A stretch of DNA of 64,000 nt, from positions 1,240,001 to 1,304,000 of the forward strand of contig NZ_JAZAQL010000002.1 of assembly GCF_037081675.1 (NCBI RefSeq), written 5' to 3'. The stretch is from Halorubellus litoreus. GTDB taxonomy: Archaea; Halobacteriota; Halobacteria; Halobacteriales; Natrialbaceae. The notes under the pieces are model-generated. The model did no database searches. It was not told the DNA's origin and saw only the letters and a program-made list of their open reading frames with translations. The translations under genes were made by a program, and so were the position numbers. Shown in pieces: positions 1 through 7,656 of this stretch (position 1 is the first letter of the stretch; each line of letters starts with the position of its first letter).

Positions 1-1097
1 ACGTCCGCCCGCTCGGCCCCAGAGAGAAGCATCGAATCGATTGGCCCCTCTGGGCCGACCGTACCGCCAGGACCCACCTCGACAACTTCGTCTAGGAAGC
101 CGAGGTCCACACCGATCTGTTGCATCAGCGGAACGTCGCTATACGAGTCTGTGTCCTCGTTGTAGAACCGCAGGTTGAACGTCCGGTTGTTCGACCCGTT
201 CAGGAACCGGAACCGGTACGACCTGGGTTCGACTTCGAGGTAGGGATACACCTTGCCGTTGACGACCGGGATGTCGCCGGCGAACTCCGCCTCGTACTCG
301 TCATTGTCTCCGGGCGGGTAGAACAGGTCGCCGTTCGATTCGAACGTCCGGTCCTGAAAGAGGACCGGGATCTCGTACTGCTCGCTCGGGAGGGCGTTCT
401 CCATCGGGTCCCGGAGCAGGTAGAAGCCCGCCAGACCGGCGTACACGTTCAGGCGCGTGATGCCGAGCGCGTGGTCGTGGTACCACAGCGTCCCCGGTTT
501 CTGGTCGTTCGGGTACTCCTTGGGGTTCTTGTACGGAACTTCGCTGTTCGGGACGCTTGCGATGTCCCCGGCGGTCTGGCCACCCGACGAGATCCACGCT
601 TCGGGGTACCCGTCGTCCTCCGGAGCGGCCACCCCGCCGTGGAGGTGGGTAACCGTCCGGACGGCGGGTGCGCCCTGGCCCGCGCCGTGGACCCGTTCGT
701 CGACGCTCAACAGGTGGTCCGAGGGGAGGTTGTTGATGTATTCGACTTCGACGGACCGTCCGGGTCGTGCCTCGATGGTCCCTGCGGGATACGTCCCTTC
801 GTACCCCCAGAGTGTCGTGGTCTTCCCCAGTGAACTGGGAAGCACCGTCTGCGTGAATTCGGTCAGTTCTATCTCGTAGCGGTCGGTCTGACCCTTCCGG
901 CTGGCTGGCGTCAACGTTCCCGGCCGCGGGAGCGGATCTTCCCACTTGTGATCTTCGACCGGCAGCTCCGTGTCGCCGGTAACGGCTTCAACTCGTCCCG
1001 TGGTCCAGGGCGCTGCCGCAGCGAGGCCGGCAGCCCCGCCTGCTTTGAGAACGGTCCGTCGATTCAGGTAGCGTGATTGCTTTCGTCGGTCACTCAT
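1..1097 (-). CDS. Multicopper oxidase (laccase/CotA-like), Tat-exported, C-terminus cut by window edge
   Basis: Read on the minus strand from an ATG at 1097; 365 codons are visible before the window ends. Residues 12-31 carry a twin-arginine signal (NRRTVLKAGG followed by an Ala/Gly-rich stretch), so the folded, copper-loaded enzyme is probably exported by Tat. HLHGG at 151-155 and WYHDH at 205-209, followed by a TRLNVYAGLAGFY-type stretch, match the first two copper-ligand clusters of CotA/laccase/bilirubin-oxidase proteins. The type-1 copper and C-terminal ligands lie outside the window. The family couples one-electron substrate oxidation to reduction of O2 to water; the substrate cannot be told. 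It stands alone, with an AT-rich gap upstream. Confidence 0.93.
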   Translation of the reverse strand, partial: MSDRRKQSRYLNRRTVLKAGGAAGLAAAAPWTTGRVEAVTGDTELPVEDHKWEDPLPRPGTLTPASRKGQTDRYEIELTEFTQTVLPSSLGKTTTLWGYEGTYPAGTIEARPGRSVEVEYINNLPSDHLLSVDERVHGAGQGAPAVRTVTHLHGGVAAPEDDGYPEAWISSGGQTAGDIASVPNSEVPYKNPKEYPNDQKPGTLWYHDHALGITRLNVYAGLAGFYLLRDPMENALPSEQYEIPVLFQDRTFESNGDLFYPPGDNDEYEAEFAGDIPVVNGKVYPYLEVEPRSYRFRFLNGSNNRTFNLRFYNEDTDSYSDVPLMQQIGVDLGFLDEVVEVGPGGTVGPEGPIDSMLLSGAERAD

Positions 1098-1514
1098 AAT
1101 TAAGGGCTGTTCCCTGTTACTTCGGAGAGGTTGCGAAAACGACCCCCTCTCGTAACAGGCTATTCGCAACTAACGATACGCTCCGTATATTGTAATCAAA
1201 TTTTTAATCGAGATAACGAAGTGAGTAGTGCCCATTTACCAAAAGGTCACACCACAATCCCAGCCACGTGTATCCCCGATATCAAGTACGTATCCCAGAC
1301 TCCTCCTCAGTCTGCTGCACTATCCTCTATATCTTGCACACTGATTCTAACAACTTTGAGGTAGATTCTCCTCCAGCGCGATACAGCCTCATCCTGTATC
1401 TATCGGTTCAAGTGAGGCGGTGCGGTCGTGAGGAGGGTGGTGAGAGGTTTCGCGATTGTGTGCTGCGTTGGCGTCGGCTGGTAACGGGGCTGGACGTGCG
1501 TTCGGGGCGAGCGG
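1098..1514. other. AT-rich intergenic region
   Basis: This gap separates the multicopper oxidase from the 1515-2441 regulator. Positions about 1130-1400 are clearly richer in A and T than the rest of the window. The short plus-strand open frames here have a residue composition unlike the acidic neighbours and I do not consider them genes. The upstream region of the oxidase (about 1100-1130) should hold its promoter, but no clear TATA box stands out. Confidence 0.5.
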
Positions 1515-2441
1515 TCACTCGCTCCGCGTTCGCTGGGTGTCGGTGATGGTGCCGTCGTGGTCGATGGTGAGTGTGAGCGTTTCGTCGTCGAGTTCGATGG
1601 CGACTTCGAGTTCGATGGGGTCTGTTTGGAGTGTGGTCTCGGTGCCGGGGGTGGTCCAGTGGAGCGTCCACCAGGGGGTGGTGCGGGGGTCGATGTCGTG
1701 GTTGTGGTGGAAGTGGGTGACGGTGGGGTGGGTGAGGAGGTGGAGGCCGAGGGGGACGCCGTGCTGGTAGCCGCAGCGCTTGCAGTCGGCGCGGTAGTGG
1801 TGGTGGTCGGGTTGGAGGCCGCCGTGGTCTACGTGGCCGGTGACGTGGGCGTGGCAGTCGGTGCAGACGCCTTGGCGGATGCTCTGGCTCCACTGGTAGC
1901 CGAGGAACGCGATATTGTCGGCGAGTTCGTCGTCGGGCGTGGTCTGGAGGAGGCTGGGTGGCGCGGAGAGCGCCATCGCGTGCTCGTCGATGCCACAGGT
2001 GAGTTGGAGTTTGCCGTCGGTGTAGTGGAACTCGAGGGCGTCGTCGCAGAACGGGCACGTGCCGGGGGCGTCGCGTGGGCCCCACGTCCAGTCGGTGTCG
2101 AGGACGCCGGAGGCGGCGGTGGTGAGGAGTTCCATGCCGGTACGGGAGAGCCGGTAGCCGGCGTCGGCTTTGACGACGAAGTCGTCGAGCGCGTCGAGGT
2201 GGTAGTTGAAGTTCCCGTTGTCGCGGACGTCGACGGCGGTCTTGAGGTCGGTGTACGCGAGCCAGGGGTCGGTCGGGTCGGCGGCGTGGGCGTCCGCGAG
2301 CGCGTCGAGGACGTCGAGGCGCGTGGGGTGACTGACGCGCTCGAAGACGGCGGTCACGTCGGTGTCGGCGTAGGGGTCGCGGTCGCCGTGGGAGTCGGCG
2401 TCGGCGCGGTCGCCGTGCCGGTCGGTATCAGCGCGGTCCAT
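1515..2441 (-). CDS. ArsR-like winged-helix regulator with zinc-ribbon-like C-terminal domain
   Basis: 308 aa from the ATG at 2441. After an Asp/His-rich leader of about 28 residues there is a winged-helix segment (VFERVSHPTRLDVLDALAD onward to about residue 110) typical of haloarchaeal ArsR-type regulators. The second half has CPFC, then CTDCH and CKRCG pairs plus a His-rich stretch (about 220-250), suggesting one or two zinc-binding knuckles. No transmembrane segment is seen. Many haloarchaeal regulators share this HTH plus cysteine-pair C-terminal layout. The target is unknown. It is transcribed towards the oxidase gene. Confidence 0.75.
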   Translation of the reverse strand: MDRADTDRHGDRADADSHGDRDPYADTDVTAVFERVSHPTRLDVLDALADAHAADPTDPWLAYTDLKTAVDVRDNGNFNYHLDALDDFVVKADAGYRLSRTGMELLTTAASGVLDTDWTWGPRDAPGTCPFCDDALEFHYTDGKLQLTCGIDEHAMALSAPPSLLQTTPDDELADNIAFLGYQWSQSIRQGVCTDCHAHVTGHVDHGGLQPDHHHYRADCKRCGYQHGVPLGLHLLTHPTVTHFHHNHDIDPRTTPWWTLHWTTPGTETTLQTDPIELEVAIELDDETLTLTIDHDGTITDTQRTRSE

Positions 2442-2549
2442 CGTTCTCTGGTTCGTCGCAGCCGCCGTAAGCGTTCGTGTCGAGCGAGTTAGAGTAATGC
2501 GTTGCTCGGAACGCCTAATTCACCGCCGTCCGTCGGTTCGAGTAGACCA

Positions 2550-2957
2550 ATGAAGGACAGCGAGCGACGGCGGTTGCTGTCGAAGTTACAGCGGCGGTCG
2601 GGGACCGTCGGTGGCGACATCCCCGACGAGTTGACCGTACAGGGGAAGACGGTGGACGTGAAGGCGTTCCTCTTCGAGTGCGACGACGTCGACGCGATAC
2701 CCGAGAGCGAGCGCGAGCGACTGGAGTCCCTGAAGCGGTCGCTGAAGCGCGAGCGCCTCCAGCGCAAACAGCGCCTGGAGCGCGAGGCCCTCTCGGTCGA
2801 AGCGGGCGAGGCCATCGTCCGGAGCGTGCGCGGCATCGACCGGGCGTTGAACGCACTCGAGGGGCTGGACGAGCCGGGTATCGAGGAGCAGCTCCGCCGG
2901 AAGCAACTGGAGGACGCCGAGGAGCTCCGTGCGCTCATGGACCTCGCGGCGAACTGA
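2550..2957 (+). CDS. DUF5788-type haloarchaeal protein
   Basis: 135 aa from the ATG at 2550. An in-frame start 48 nt earlier would add a poorly conserved-looking leader. It begins KDSERRRLLSKLQRRS and has a short domain (GDDIPDELTV-like, about residues 18-45). A long, highly charged helical half (about 50-135) rich in Arg, Glu and Leu probably forms a coiled coil. It is soluble with no catalytic motif visible. The family is restricted to haloarchaea and its function is unknown to me; the family number is from memory. Confidence 0.7.
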   Translation: MKDSERRRLLSKLQRRSGTVGGDIPDELTVQGKTVDVKAFLFECDDVDAIPESERERLESLKRSLKRERLQRKQRLEREALSVEAGEAIVRSVRGIDRALNALEGLDEPGIEEQLRRKQLEDAEELRALMDLAAN

Positions 2958-3083
2958 GCGTCCTCCAGTCGACCAGCCAGTCCCCGTGACTTCTCGTATT
3001 TGAACGTTCGGGGGACTTGGCGCGTCCGCAGTCGTGCGTTCCGGTTGAAATATGCGTGGTGGGTTGGTTGTGGTATGGTAGGA

Positions 3084-3905
3084 ATGACCTCCAGACGGCG
3101 GTTGCTCGCTGGCGCCGGTGCGGCGTTGTCGGCCGCGCTGGCGGGCTGCAGTGGCTTGACGCCATTCGTCGGGAAGCGCGAGGAGTCGACGGAGCGCGTC
3201 CCCGTCGACGGCGCGTCCGCGCTCGCGGTGGCGGTGGACGTCGGCGACGTGACCGTTCGCGCGGCGGAGCGCGAGGACGTGCACGTGGACGTCGTGAAGC
3301 AGTCGAGTTCGGTGAACGCGGACCTGTCGAAGCTCGAGTTCCGCGTGGAGCGCCCCGACGACCGCGTTCGGTTGCGGGGGGTGTGGACCGGGAACGGCGG
3401 GTTGTCCGGGAAGCCGTCGATGGACCTGGACGTGACGGTGCCGTCGTCGCTCTCCGTGGCCGAGACCGAGACGCAGGTCGGTGACGTCGACGTCCAGGAC
3501 GTGCGTGGGGACGTGACGGCGGCGAGTTCGACCGGTGACGTGACGCTCCGGTCGGTCGCGGGCACCGCGAGCGCGGAGACGAGCACGGGCGACGTCGTCG
3601 TCGAGGACGTGGAGGCGTTCGGCGGGGCGTCCGCGAGCACGGGCGACCTGACCGTCGAGATACCCGCTATCGACGGTGACACGGTCGTCGAGACGAGCAC
3701 GGGCGACGTGACTGCGGCCATCGGCGCCGACGTCGACGCGGCGCTGCGGGCGTCGACGAGCACGGGCGACGTCGTCGTGAACGACCTGTCGCTCGCCGAC
3801 GGGTCGGTGCGCGAGGATTCGGCGTCGGGGACGCTCGGCGACGGCGGCCCCGAGCTCGTGTTCGAGACGAACACGGGCGACGTGACGCTGTCGGCGCTCC
3901 GGTAG
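3084..3905 (+). CDS. Lipoprotein with DUF4097-type beta-strand repeats
   Basis: 273 aa from the ATG at 3084; the ATG at 3075 is an equally possible start. The N-terminus is a twin-arginine lipoprotein signal (SRRRLLAGAGAALSAALAGC), with the lipobox cysteine followed by SG, so the protein should be exported folded and anchored to the outer face of the membrane. The mature part carries at least five short repeats containing STGDV or STGDL (about 140-260), the right-handed beta pattern of the DUF4097/adhesin-like fold. No enzyme motif is seen. It probably has a structural or surface role. Confidence 0.8.
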   Translation: MTSRRRLLAGAGAALSAALAGCSGLTPFVGKREESTERVPVDGASALAVAVDVGDVTVRAAEREDVHVDVVKQSSSVNADLSKLEFRVERPDDRVRLRGVWTGNGGLSGKPSMDLDVTVPSSLSVAETETQVGDVDVQDVRGDVTAASSTGDVTLRSVAGTASAETSTGDVVVEDVEAFGGASASTGDLTVEIPAIDGDTVVETSTGDVTAAIGADVDAALRASTSTGDVVVNDLSLADGSVREDSASGTLGDGGPELVFETNTGDVTLSALR

Positions 3906-4064
3906 GATAACGCCCCGCGTTCGGCGGTCAACTGTGTAGTGTGGTCCTTTTCTCACGTATTCTGTCGCGGATCGGTCTCGGCAGTTCGAACCGGGAGCGA
4001 CGGGGAAGAACAGGAGCGGCGCGTGTGCGTGGTGTGAGCCGAAGGACGGGGGTCGTGGTCGCGC

Positions 4065-4688
4065 TCAGGCGTCGTGGAAGAGGGCGTCGGTGACGTGTGC
4101 GCTGGCGCGACCGAGGAGGTTCGTCGCGTACAGCGTCCCGAGACCGGTGAGGACGCCGGCGGCGGCGACGAGGACGCTCTCCGCGAACGTGTCGACGACG
4201 TGCGTGGTCGTGGCCTGGACGACGAGCGTGTCGCCGTACGCGAACGGTGCGAGGAGGAGTGCGGCCGTGAGGGAGAGGCCGGTGACGAGGACGACGAACG
4301 CGACGAGGCCGAGGGCGGCGCGGTACGCGAGGAACGCGACGCCGGTCCAGGTCGCGCGACCGAACGCGAGCTCCTGCAGGAACGCGACGACGCCCTGGTC
4401 GACGGCGGGGAACTCGGGGGCGACGTCGACGCCGAGGACGCCGCCGGTGAGGCGGGCGTCGAGCCACGCGAGCGTGACGACGGCCAGCAGCGTCGCGACG
4501 ACGACGACGGGACCGAGCGGCGTGATGCTCAAGCCGAGCGAGAGCCCGAGGCCGACGCTCAGGAGCACCGTGTACGCGAGTCCGATGGGAGCGGCGAGTG
4601 CGAGGTAGCCGAGCGTGCGGTACGTGAACGGGTCGATGGGCGCGGCCAGGAACGACCGGCGCGCAGCCGACGAGTTCGATCGGGTCAT
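4065..4688 (-). CDS. Multi-pass membrane protein with putative-sensor-type domain
   Basis: 207 aa from the ATG at 4688. Four to five hydrophobic segments surround a short soluble loop. The opening (FTYRTLGYLALAAPIGLAYT) closely parallels the protein at 6184-6927, so the two are paralogues. This layout matches the prokaryotic putative-sensor family (PF13796), usually found fused to or beside signalling proteins. The two paralogues bracket an HTH gene and two small membrane proteins, suggesting one signalling or envelope cluster. The ligand is unknown. Confidence 0.65.
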   Translation of the reverse strand: MTRSNSSAARRSFLAAPIDPFTYRTLGYLALAAPIGLAYTVLLSVGLGLSLGLSITPLGPVVVVATLLAVVTLAWLDARLTGGVLGVDVAPEFPAVDQGVVAFLQELAFGRATWTGVAFLAYRAALGLVAFVVLVTGLSLTAALLLAPFAYGDTLVVQATTTHVVDTFAESVLVAAAGVLTGLGTLYATNLLGRASAHVTDALFHDA

Positions 4689-4714
4689 GTGCAACCTGAC
4701 GTTCGCGCGACCAC

Positions 4715-4724
4715 CCTATATCAA
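4715..4724 (-). promoter_or_regulatory. TATA box of the 4065-4688 gene
   Basis: On the minus strand TTGATATAGG sits about 28-34 nt before the ATG at 4688, the position expected for a haloarchaeal TATA element driving a leaderless transcript. Confidence 0.5.
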
Positions 4725-4784
4725 GCGCTGGCGAGTTGCCGAGCCGCCAACCGACCCAAAGCTACAAGTACCAGAATCCGGACG

Positions 4785-5069
4785 TCAGGTGCCGTCGAGC
4801 GAGTAGAGGATGGCGAGGAGGCCGGCGACGTTCGCGAGCGACACCGCGAGCAGCGACTGGGCGTCCGAGAGCGCGAGCAGCGGCATGAGGCCGTACAGGA
4901 ACCCGAACGGGAGGACGGCGATGCACGCGATACCGACGGCGAGGTACCGCATCGCCGCGCTGTCGTTCCGTCTCGCGCCGCGGTACGCGAGCGCGGCGAC
5001 GACGCTCCCCGCGGCAGCGGTTCCGCCGGCGGCTATCGCCGCGATCGTGCCCGGGTCAACGCCCGCCAT
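4785..5069 (-). CDS. Small three-helix membrane protein (DUF7521-like), paralogue of 5312-5650
   Basis: 94 aa from the ATG at 5069. Three predicted transmembrane helices: about 8-28, 38-62 and 70-90. It has the same length class, topology and closing pattern (LLAILYS versus LLLILGVVYG) as the gene at 5312-5650, so the two look like an old tandem duplicate. Its start codon lies inside the first, diverged unit of the 64-bp tandem repeat (5055-5333). It is probably cotranscribed with the HTH gene at 5647-5991. Function unknown; the DUF number is from memory. Confidence 0.65.
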   Translation of the reverse strand: MAGVDPGTIAAIAAGGTAAAGSVVAALAYRGARRNDSAAMRYLAVGIACIAVLPFGFLYGLMPLLALSDAQSLLAVSLANVAGLLAILYSLDGT

Positions 5070-5333
5070 ACGCCACCTCCATCGACGACGAAACGGCCGC
5101 CTGGAGGCGCCCGTACGCGTCAACGCCCACCGTAAACCACCTCCAGCACACCGGAAACGGCCGCCTGGAGGCGCCCGTACGCGTCAACGCCCACCGTAAA
5201 CCACCTCCATCACACCGGAAACGGCCGCCTGGAGGCGCCCGTACGCTTCATCTCCCACCGTAAACCACCTCCAGCACACCGGAAACGGCCGCCTGGAGGC
5301 GCCCGTACGCGTCAACGCCCACCGTAAACCACC
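5055..5333. repeat. 64-bp tandem repeat, four full units plus a partial fifth
   Basis: Units begin at 5055, 5119, 5183, 5247 and 5311 (the last about 23 nt long). Units 2-4 differ by only a few bases; unit 1 is diverged. The unit contains the reverse complement of the last codons and stop of the 5312-5650 gene (the coding strand reads GTTTACGGTGGGCGTTGA) and a small hairpin, CGCC-TGGA-GGCG. Unit 1 contains the start codon of the 4785-5069 gene. The period is not a multiple of three, so it does not code continuously. Confidence 0.9.
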
Positions 5334-5650
5334 CCGAGAATGAGGAGGAGGCCGGCGAGCTGGCTGGCGGTGACCGCGAGGACGCGCGTCGTCCCGTCGA
5401 CGCCCGGCACGGTCGCGAGCACGACCCGGAGCGTCATCGGGACGGTCGTCAGGAGGACGAGTCCGACGCCGAGCGCCGCCATCCCCGGCTGGCCGCCGTC
5501 CTGGTAGCCGCGATAGAGGCGGAGCGCGAGGTACAGCGAGAGGACGGTCGCGACGAACAGCGCGCCGAGTGCCGCGAGGACGACGAGCGGATCGCCGCCG
5601 GTCGTCGTCTGCAGCGGACTCGCGGACGATAGGGGGACGCTCGCGGTCAT
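5312..5650 (-). CDS. Small three-helix membrane protein (DUF7521-like)
   Basis: 112 aa from the ATG at 5650, which overlaps the TGA of the upstream HTH gene as ATGA (5647-5650), implying translational coupling. About 20 polar residues precede three transmembrane helices: about 22-45, 55-75 and 88-108. In haloarchaea small proteins of this kind usually travel with an HTH gene, as here. Its stop codon lies in the last unit of the 64-bp repeat array, whose other units copy the gene's final codons. Function unknown. Confidence 0.7.
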   Translation of the reverse strand: MTASVPLSSASPLQTTTGGDPLVVLAALGALFVATVLSLYLALRLYRGYQDGGQPGMAALGVGLVLLTTVPMTLRVVLATVPGVDGTTRVLAVTASQLAGLLLILGVVYGGR

Positions 5651-5991
5651 TTGAATCCCTCGTAGAGGCGCGTGAAGCGGTCGCTCGGGTCCTCGCGACG
5701 GTCGACGTCGACGTCGAATCCGTGCTCTTCGAGGTAGACGTGGACGGCGTCGAGGTTCGCGCTGTAGACCTTGTAGTGGTGGCCGTCCGGGTCGAGCATC
5801 TGGTCGTCCGTGAGGAGGTCCGCGTCCTGGAGGCGTTCGACGCGCCGGTAGATCGTGGACGGGTCGGCGTCGCACGCGTCGCTGAGTGCGTCCACGGACT
5901 TCGCCTCGTTGCGCGTCTGCACGAGGATGCGCCACGCGTAGGCGTCGCTGATGAGGTCCACGATCTCGTCGACCTCGGCCTCCGGTGGCAT
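5647..5991 (-). CDS. Winged-helix transcriptional regulator (ArsR/TrmB-like)
   Basis: 114 aa from the ATG at 5991, which gives the acidic start MPPEAEVDEIVDLISDAYAW. Residues about 10-75 form a winged helix with a recognition-helix-like stretch DPSTIYRRVERLQDADLL. The C-terminal part ends in charged residues with no ligand domain. It is the first gene of an operon with the membrane proteins at 5312-5650 and 4785-5069, whose products it may sense through or control. The promoter should lie in 5992-6030, but no clear TATA is seen. Confidence 0.8.
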   Translation of the reverse strand: MPPEAEVDEIVDLISDAYAWRILVQTRNEAKSVDALSDACDADPSTIYRRVERLQDADLLTDDQMLDPDGHHYKVYSANLDAVHVYLEEHGFDVDVDRREDPSDRFTRLYEGFK

Positions 5992-6149
5992 CGTCACGCG
6001 ATTACTTGGACCGTCGACAAAAGCGTCGCGGTCGGACGGGCGAGCGACTGCGGCGAACCAGGACCCGACGAACACATCACGTCGACCACTCTCGGCCGCC
6101 ACCAGGAGTCCCCGGGCCGAGTTGCTCGCTCGCCAACTCGACCCGAACG

Positions 6150-6155
6150 TTTATA
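6150..6155 (+). promoter_or_regulatory. TATA box of the 6184-6927 gene
   Basis: TTTATA lies 29-34 nt before the ATG at 6184, fitting a leaderless transcript. It is in the divergent gap between the HTH operon (minus) and the sensor-like gene (plus). Confidence 0.6.
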
Positions 6156-6183
6156 CTCGAACTGCCGGCTGAGTTAGGTACCG

Positions 6184-6927
6184 ATGTCCTCGACGCGGTC
6201 CAGTTCGCTCGCCGCTCGCCTCCGTGCGTTCGTCGACGTTCCCGTCCGCTCGCAGACGTACCTGAACCTCTGCTATCTCTGCCTGGCGTTCCCGCTCGGC
6301 GTCGCCTACCTCGTGTTCGTCTCCGTCGGCCTGGTCCTCGGTGTCGGGCTCACCGTCGTCCTCGTCGGCGTTCCCATCTTCCTCCTGACGGTCGTCGGCG
6401 CGCTCGTCGCCGGCTCGGTCGAGCGCGTCCTCGCCAGGCACCTCCTCGACCTCGACGTCGGGTCGCGCGCGCTCCCCGCGGACGGGTCGCTCCGCGAGCG
6501 CACGGTCGCGGTCCTGACCGATACCTCGACGTGGAAGACCGTGCTCTACCTCCCGTCGAAGCTCGCGTTCGGGACGCTCGGGGTCGTGCTCGCGACGAGC
6601 GTCCTCGCGACCGGCGTCAGCATGCTCCTCGTGCCGCTTTACTACCGAGAGCCGGGGCTGTACGTCGGCGTCGTGACGGACCGTCCCGTCGAACTACATC
6701 CGTCGCTGTACGTCGCGTGGAACAAGCTCCTCGTCGGCTTCGAGGCGGTATGGACGCTCGACGCGTGGCGCGTCAGGACGTTCGGCGACGCCCTGTTCGT
6801 CGCCGTCGCTGGCGCACTCCTGCTCGTCCTCGGGTTGCACGCGCTGAACCTGCTCGCTCGCGGTGCGCGCTGGTACACGGCGTTCATGCTCGACGACGCG
6901 TACGCGCCGCTCGCCGGCGAGAACTGA
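6184..6927 (+). CDS. Multi-pass membrane protein with putative-sensor-type domain
   Basis: 247 aa. After a basic/Ser-rich start there is a pair of helices (about 28-52 and 55-78), then a soluble loop containing GSLRERTVAVLTDTSTWKTV. A further helix pair lies around 115-150, an extracytoplasmic loop with PLYYREPGLYVG follows, and a last helix sits near 205-225. The paired-helix and loop pattern fits the putative-sensor family (PF13796). It is a paralogue of 4065-4688, divergently transcribed from the HTH operon. No kinase domain is attached, so any signalling output must come from a partner. Confidence 0.7.
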   Translation: MSSTRSSSLAARLRAFVDVPVRSQTYLNLCYLCLAFPLGVAYLVFVSVGLVLGVGLTVVLVGVPIFLLTVVGALVAGSVERVLARHLLDLDVGSRALPADGSLRERTVAVLTDTSTWKTVLYLPSKLAFGTLGVVLATSVLATGVSMLLVPLYYREPGLYVGVVTDRPVELHPSLYVAWNKLLVGFEAVWTLDAWRVRTFGDALFVAVAGALLLVLGLHALNLLARGARWYTAFMLDDAYAPLAGEN

Positions 6928-6979
6928 ACGAGGCCCGGACGGTCGCCGGTGGTCGGGGGACCGTCCCCCGCCACTCGGG

Positions 6980-7150
6980 TTAGATGGTTGTAATGTGCGA
7001 GCGGAGTTCGCGCTCCATCTCGTCGTCGATGTCGAGTTCGGGATGCGCTTCTCGTGCGTGCGCTGCGGCCTGTTCGATGATGGCGTCGTCGGTGTCGGCT
7101 TCGATGACGGCGTCGCAGCCGTCGACGACGCACTCGAGGTGTCGTGGCAT
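6980..7150 (-). CDS. DUF1059 small protein
   Basis: A 56-aa gene read on the minus strand from ATG 7150 to TAA 6980. It starts MPRHLECVVDGCDAVI and continues with an acidic helix containing EQAAAHAREAHPEL. The Cys-x4-Gly-Cys spacing followed by a His-containing helix (HAREAH) matches the DUF1059 family of predicted small metal-binding proteins, which have a zinc-finger-like layout. No partner gene is obvious. Length and acidity are normal for haloarchaeal members. Confidence 0.8.
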   Translation of the reverse strand: MPRHLECVVDGCDAVIEADTDDAIIEQAAAHAREAHPELDIDDEMERELRSHITTI

Positions 7151-7251
7151 AGCACATCATGGCAGGTGGCGGCGGCGTATCGTTATGACTCGGTTTCCAC
7201 GGGAAACGACGCGTGAACGCAAGCGAGCGGCCGGGTCGGCCGGAACGTCGG

Positions 7252-7515
7252 TCAGGCGTCGGCGTCGTGCGCTGGAAGCGTCGCGGCGTGCCCGACGAAC
7301 ACGCCGACGACGGCGAGCGCGAGGACGCCGTACCCGAGTAGGGTCCCGTAGGAGCCGAGTCCGTCACCGAGGACGTACCCAGCGAGGGCGGCGGCGCTCG
7401 TGGCGCCGACGACGCCCGGCAGCGATTCGACGGTGGGCGAACGGCGTCGCTGGCGGACGGCGACGGTCCCGACGACGACCGCGAACGCGACGGCGAGCGC
7501 GAGCGCGAGCAGCAT
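7252..7515 (-). CDS. Small membrane protein
   Basis: 87 aa from the ATG at 7515 (MLLALALAVAFAVVVG). Three hydrophobic stretches: about 2-18, 32-50 and 56-76, with RQRRR after the first and an acidic tail ending ADA. No motif or family recognised. It lies alone between the DUF1059 gene and the amidotransferase gene. Confidence 0.55.
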   Translation of the reverse strand: MLLALALAVAFAVVVGTVAVRQRRRSPTVESLPGVVGATSAAALAGYVLGDGLGSYGTLLGYGVLALAVVGVFVGHAATLPAHDADA

Positions 7516-7656
7516 CACGTCGTCGTTCCGTGGTCGCGAGCAAAAGCGTTGGGTCGCGAACCGCTCGCGGCGTGCCGTCGCCGGCGAAGCGCACCGCGGG
7601 ACGCGGGCGAAGCGCACCCCGGCGCGCGGACGCGGGCGGAGGGGACCCGGGCGCGG

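Noticed and set aside
1131..1364. Short plus-strand open frame in the AT-rich gap
   Set aside because: No acidic composition, no recognisable segment and no good start signal.
5055..5333. Possible CRISPR array in the 64-bp repeat
   Set aside because: The units are directly adjacent with no unique spacers, and the sequence copies a gene end; no cas gene is present.
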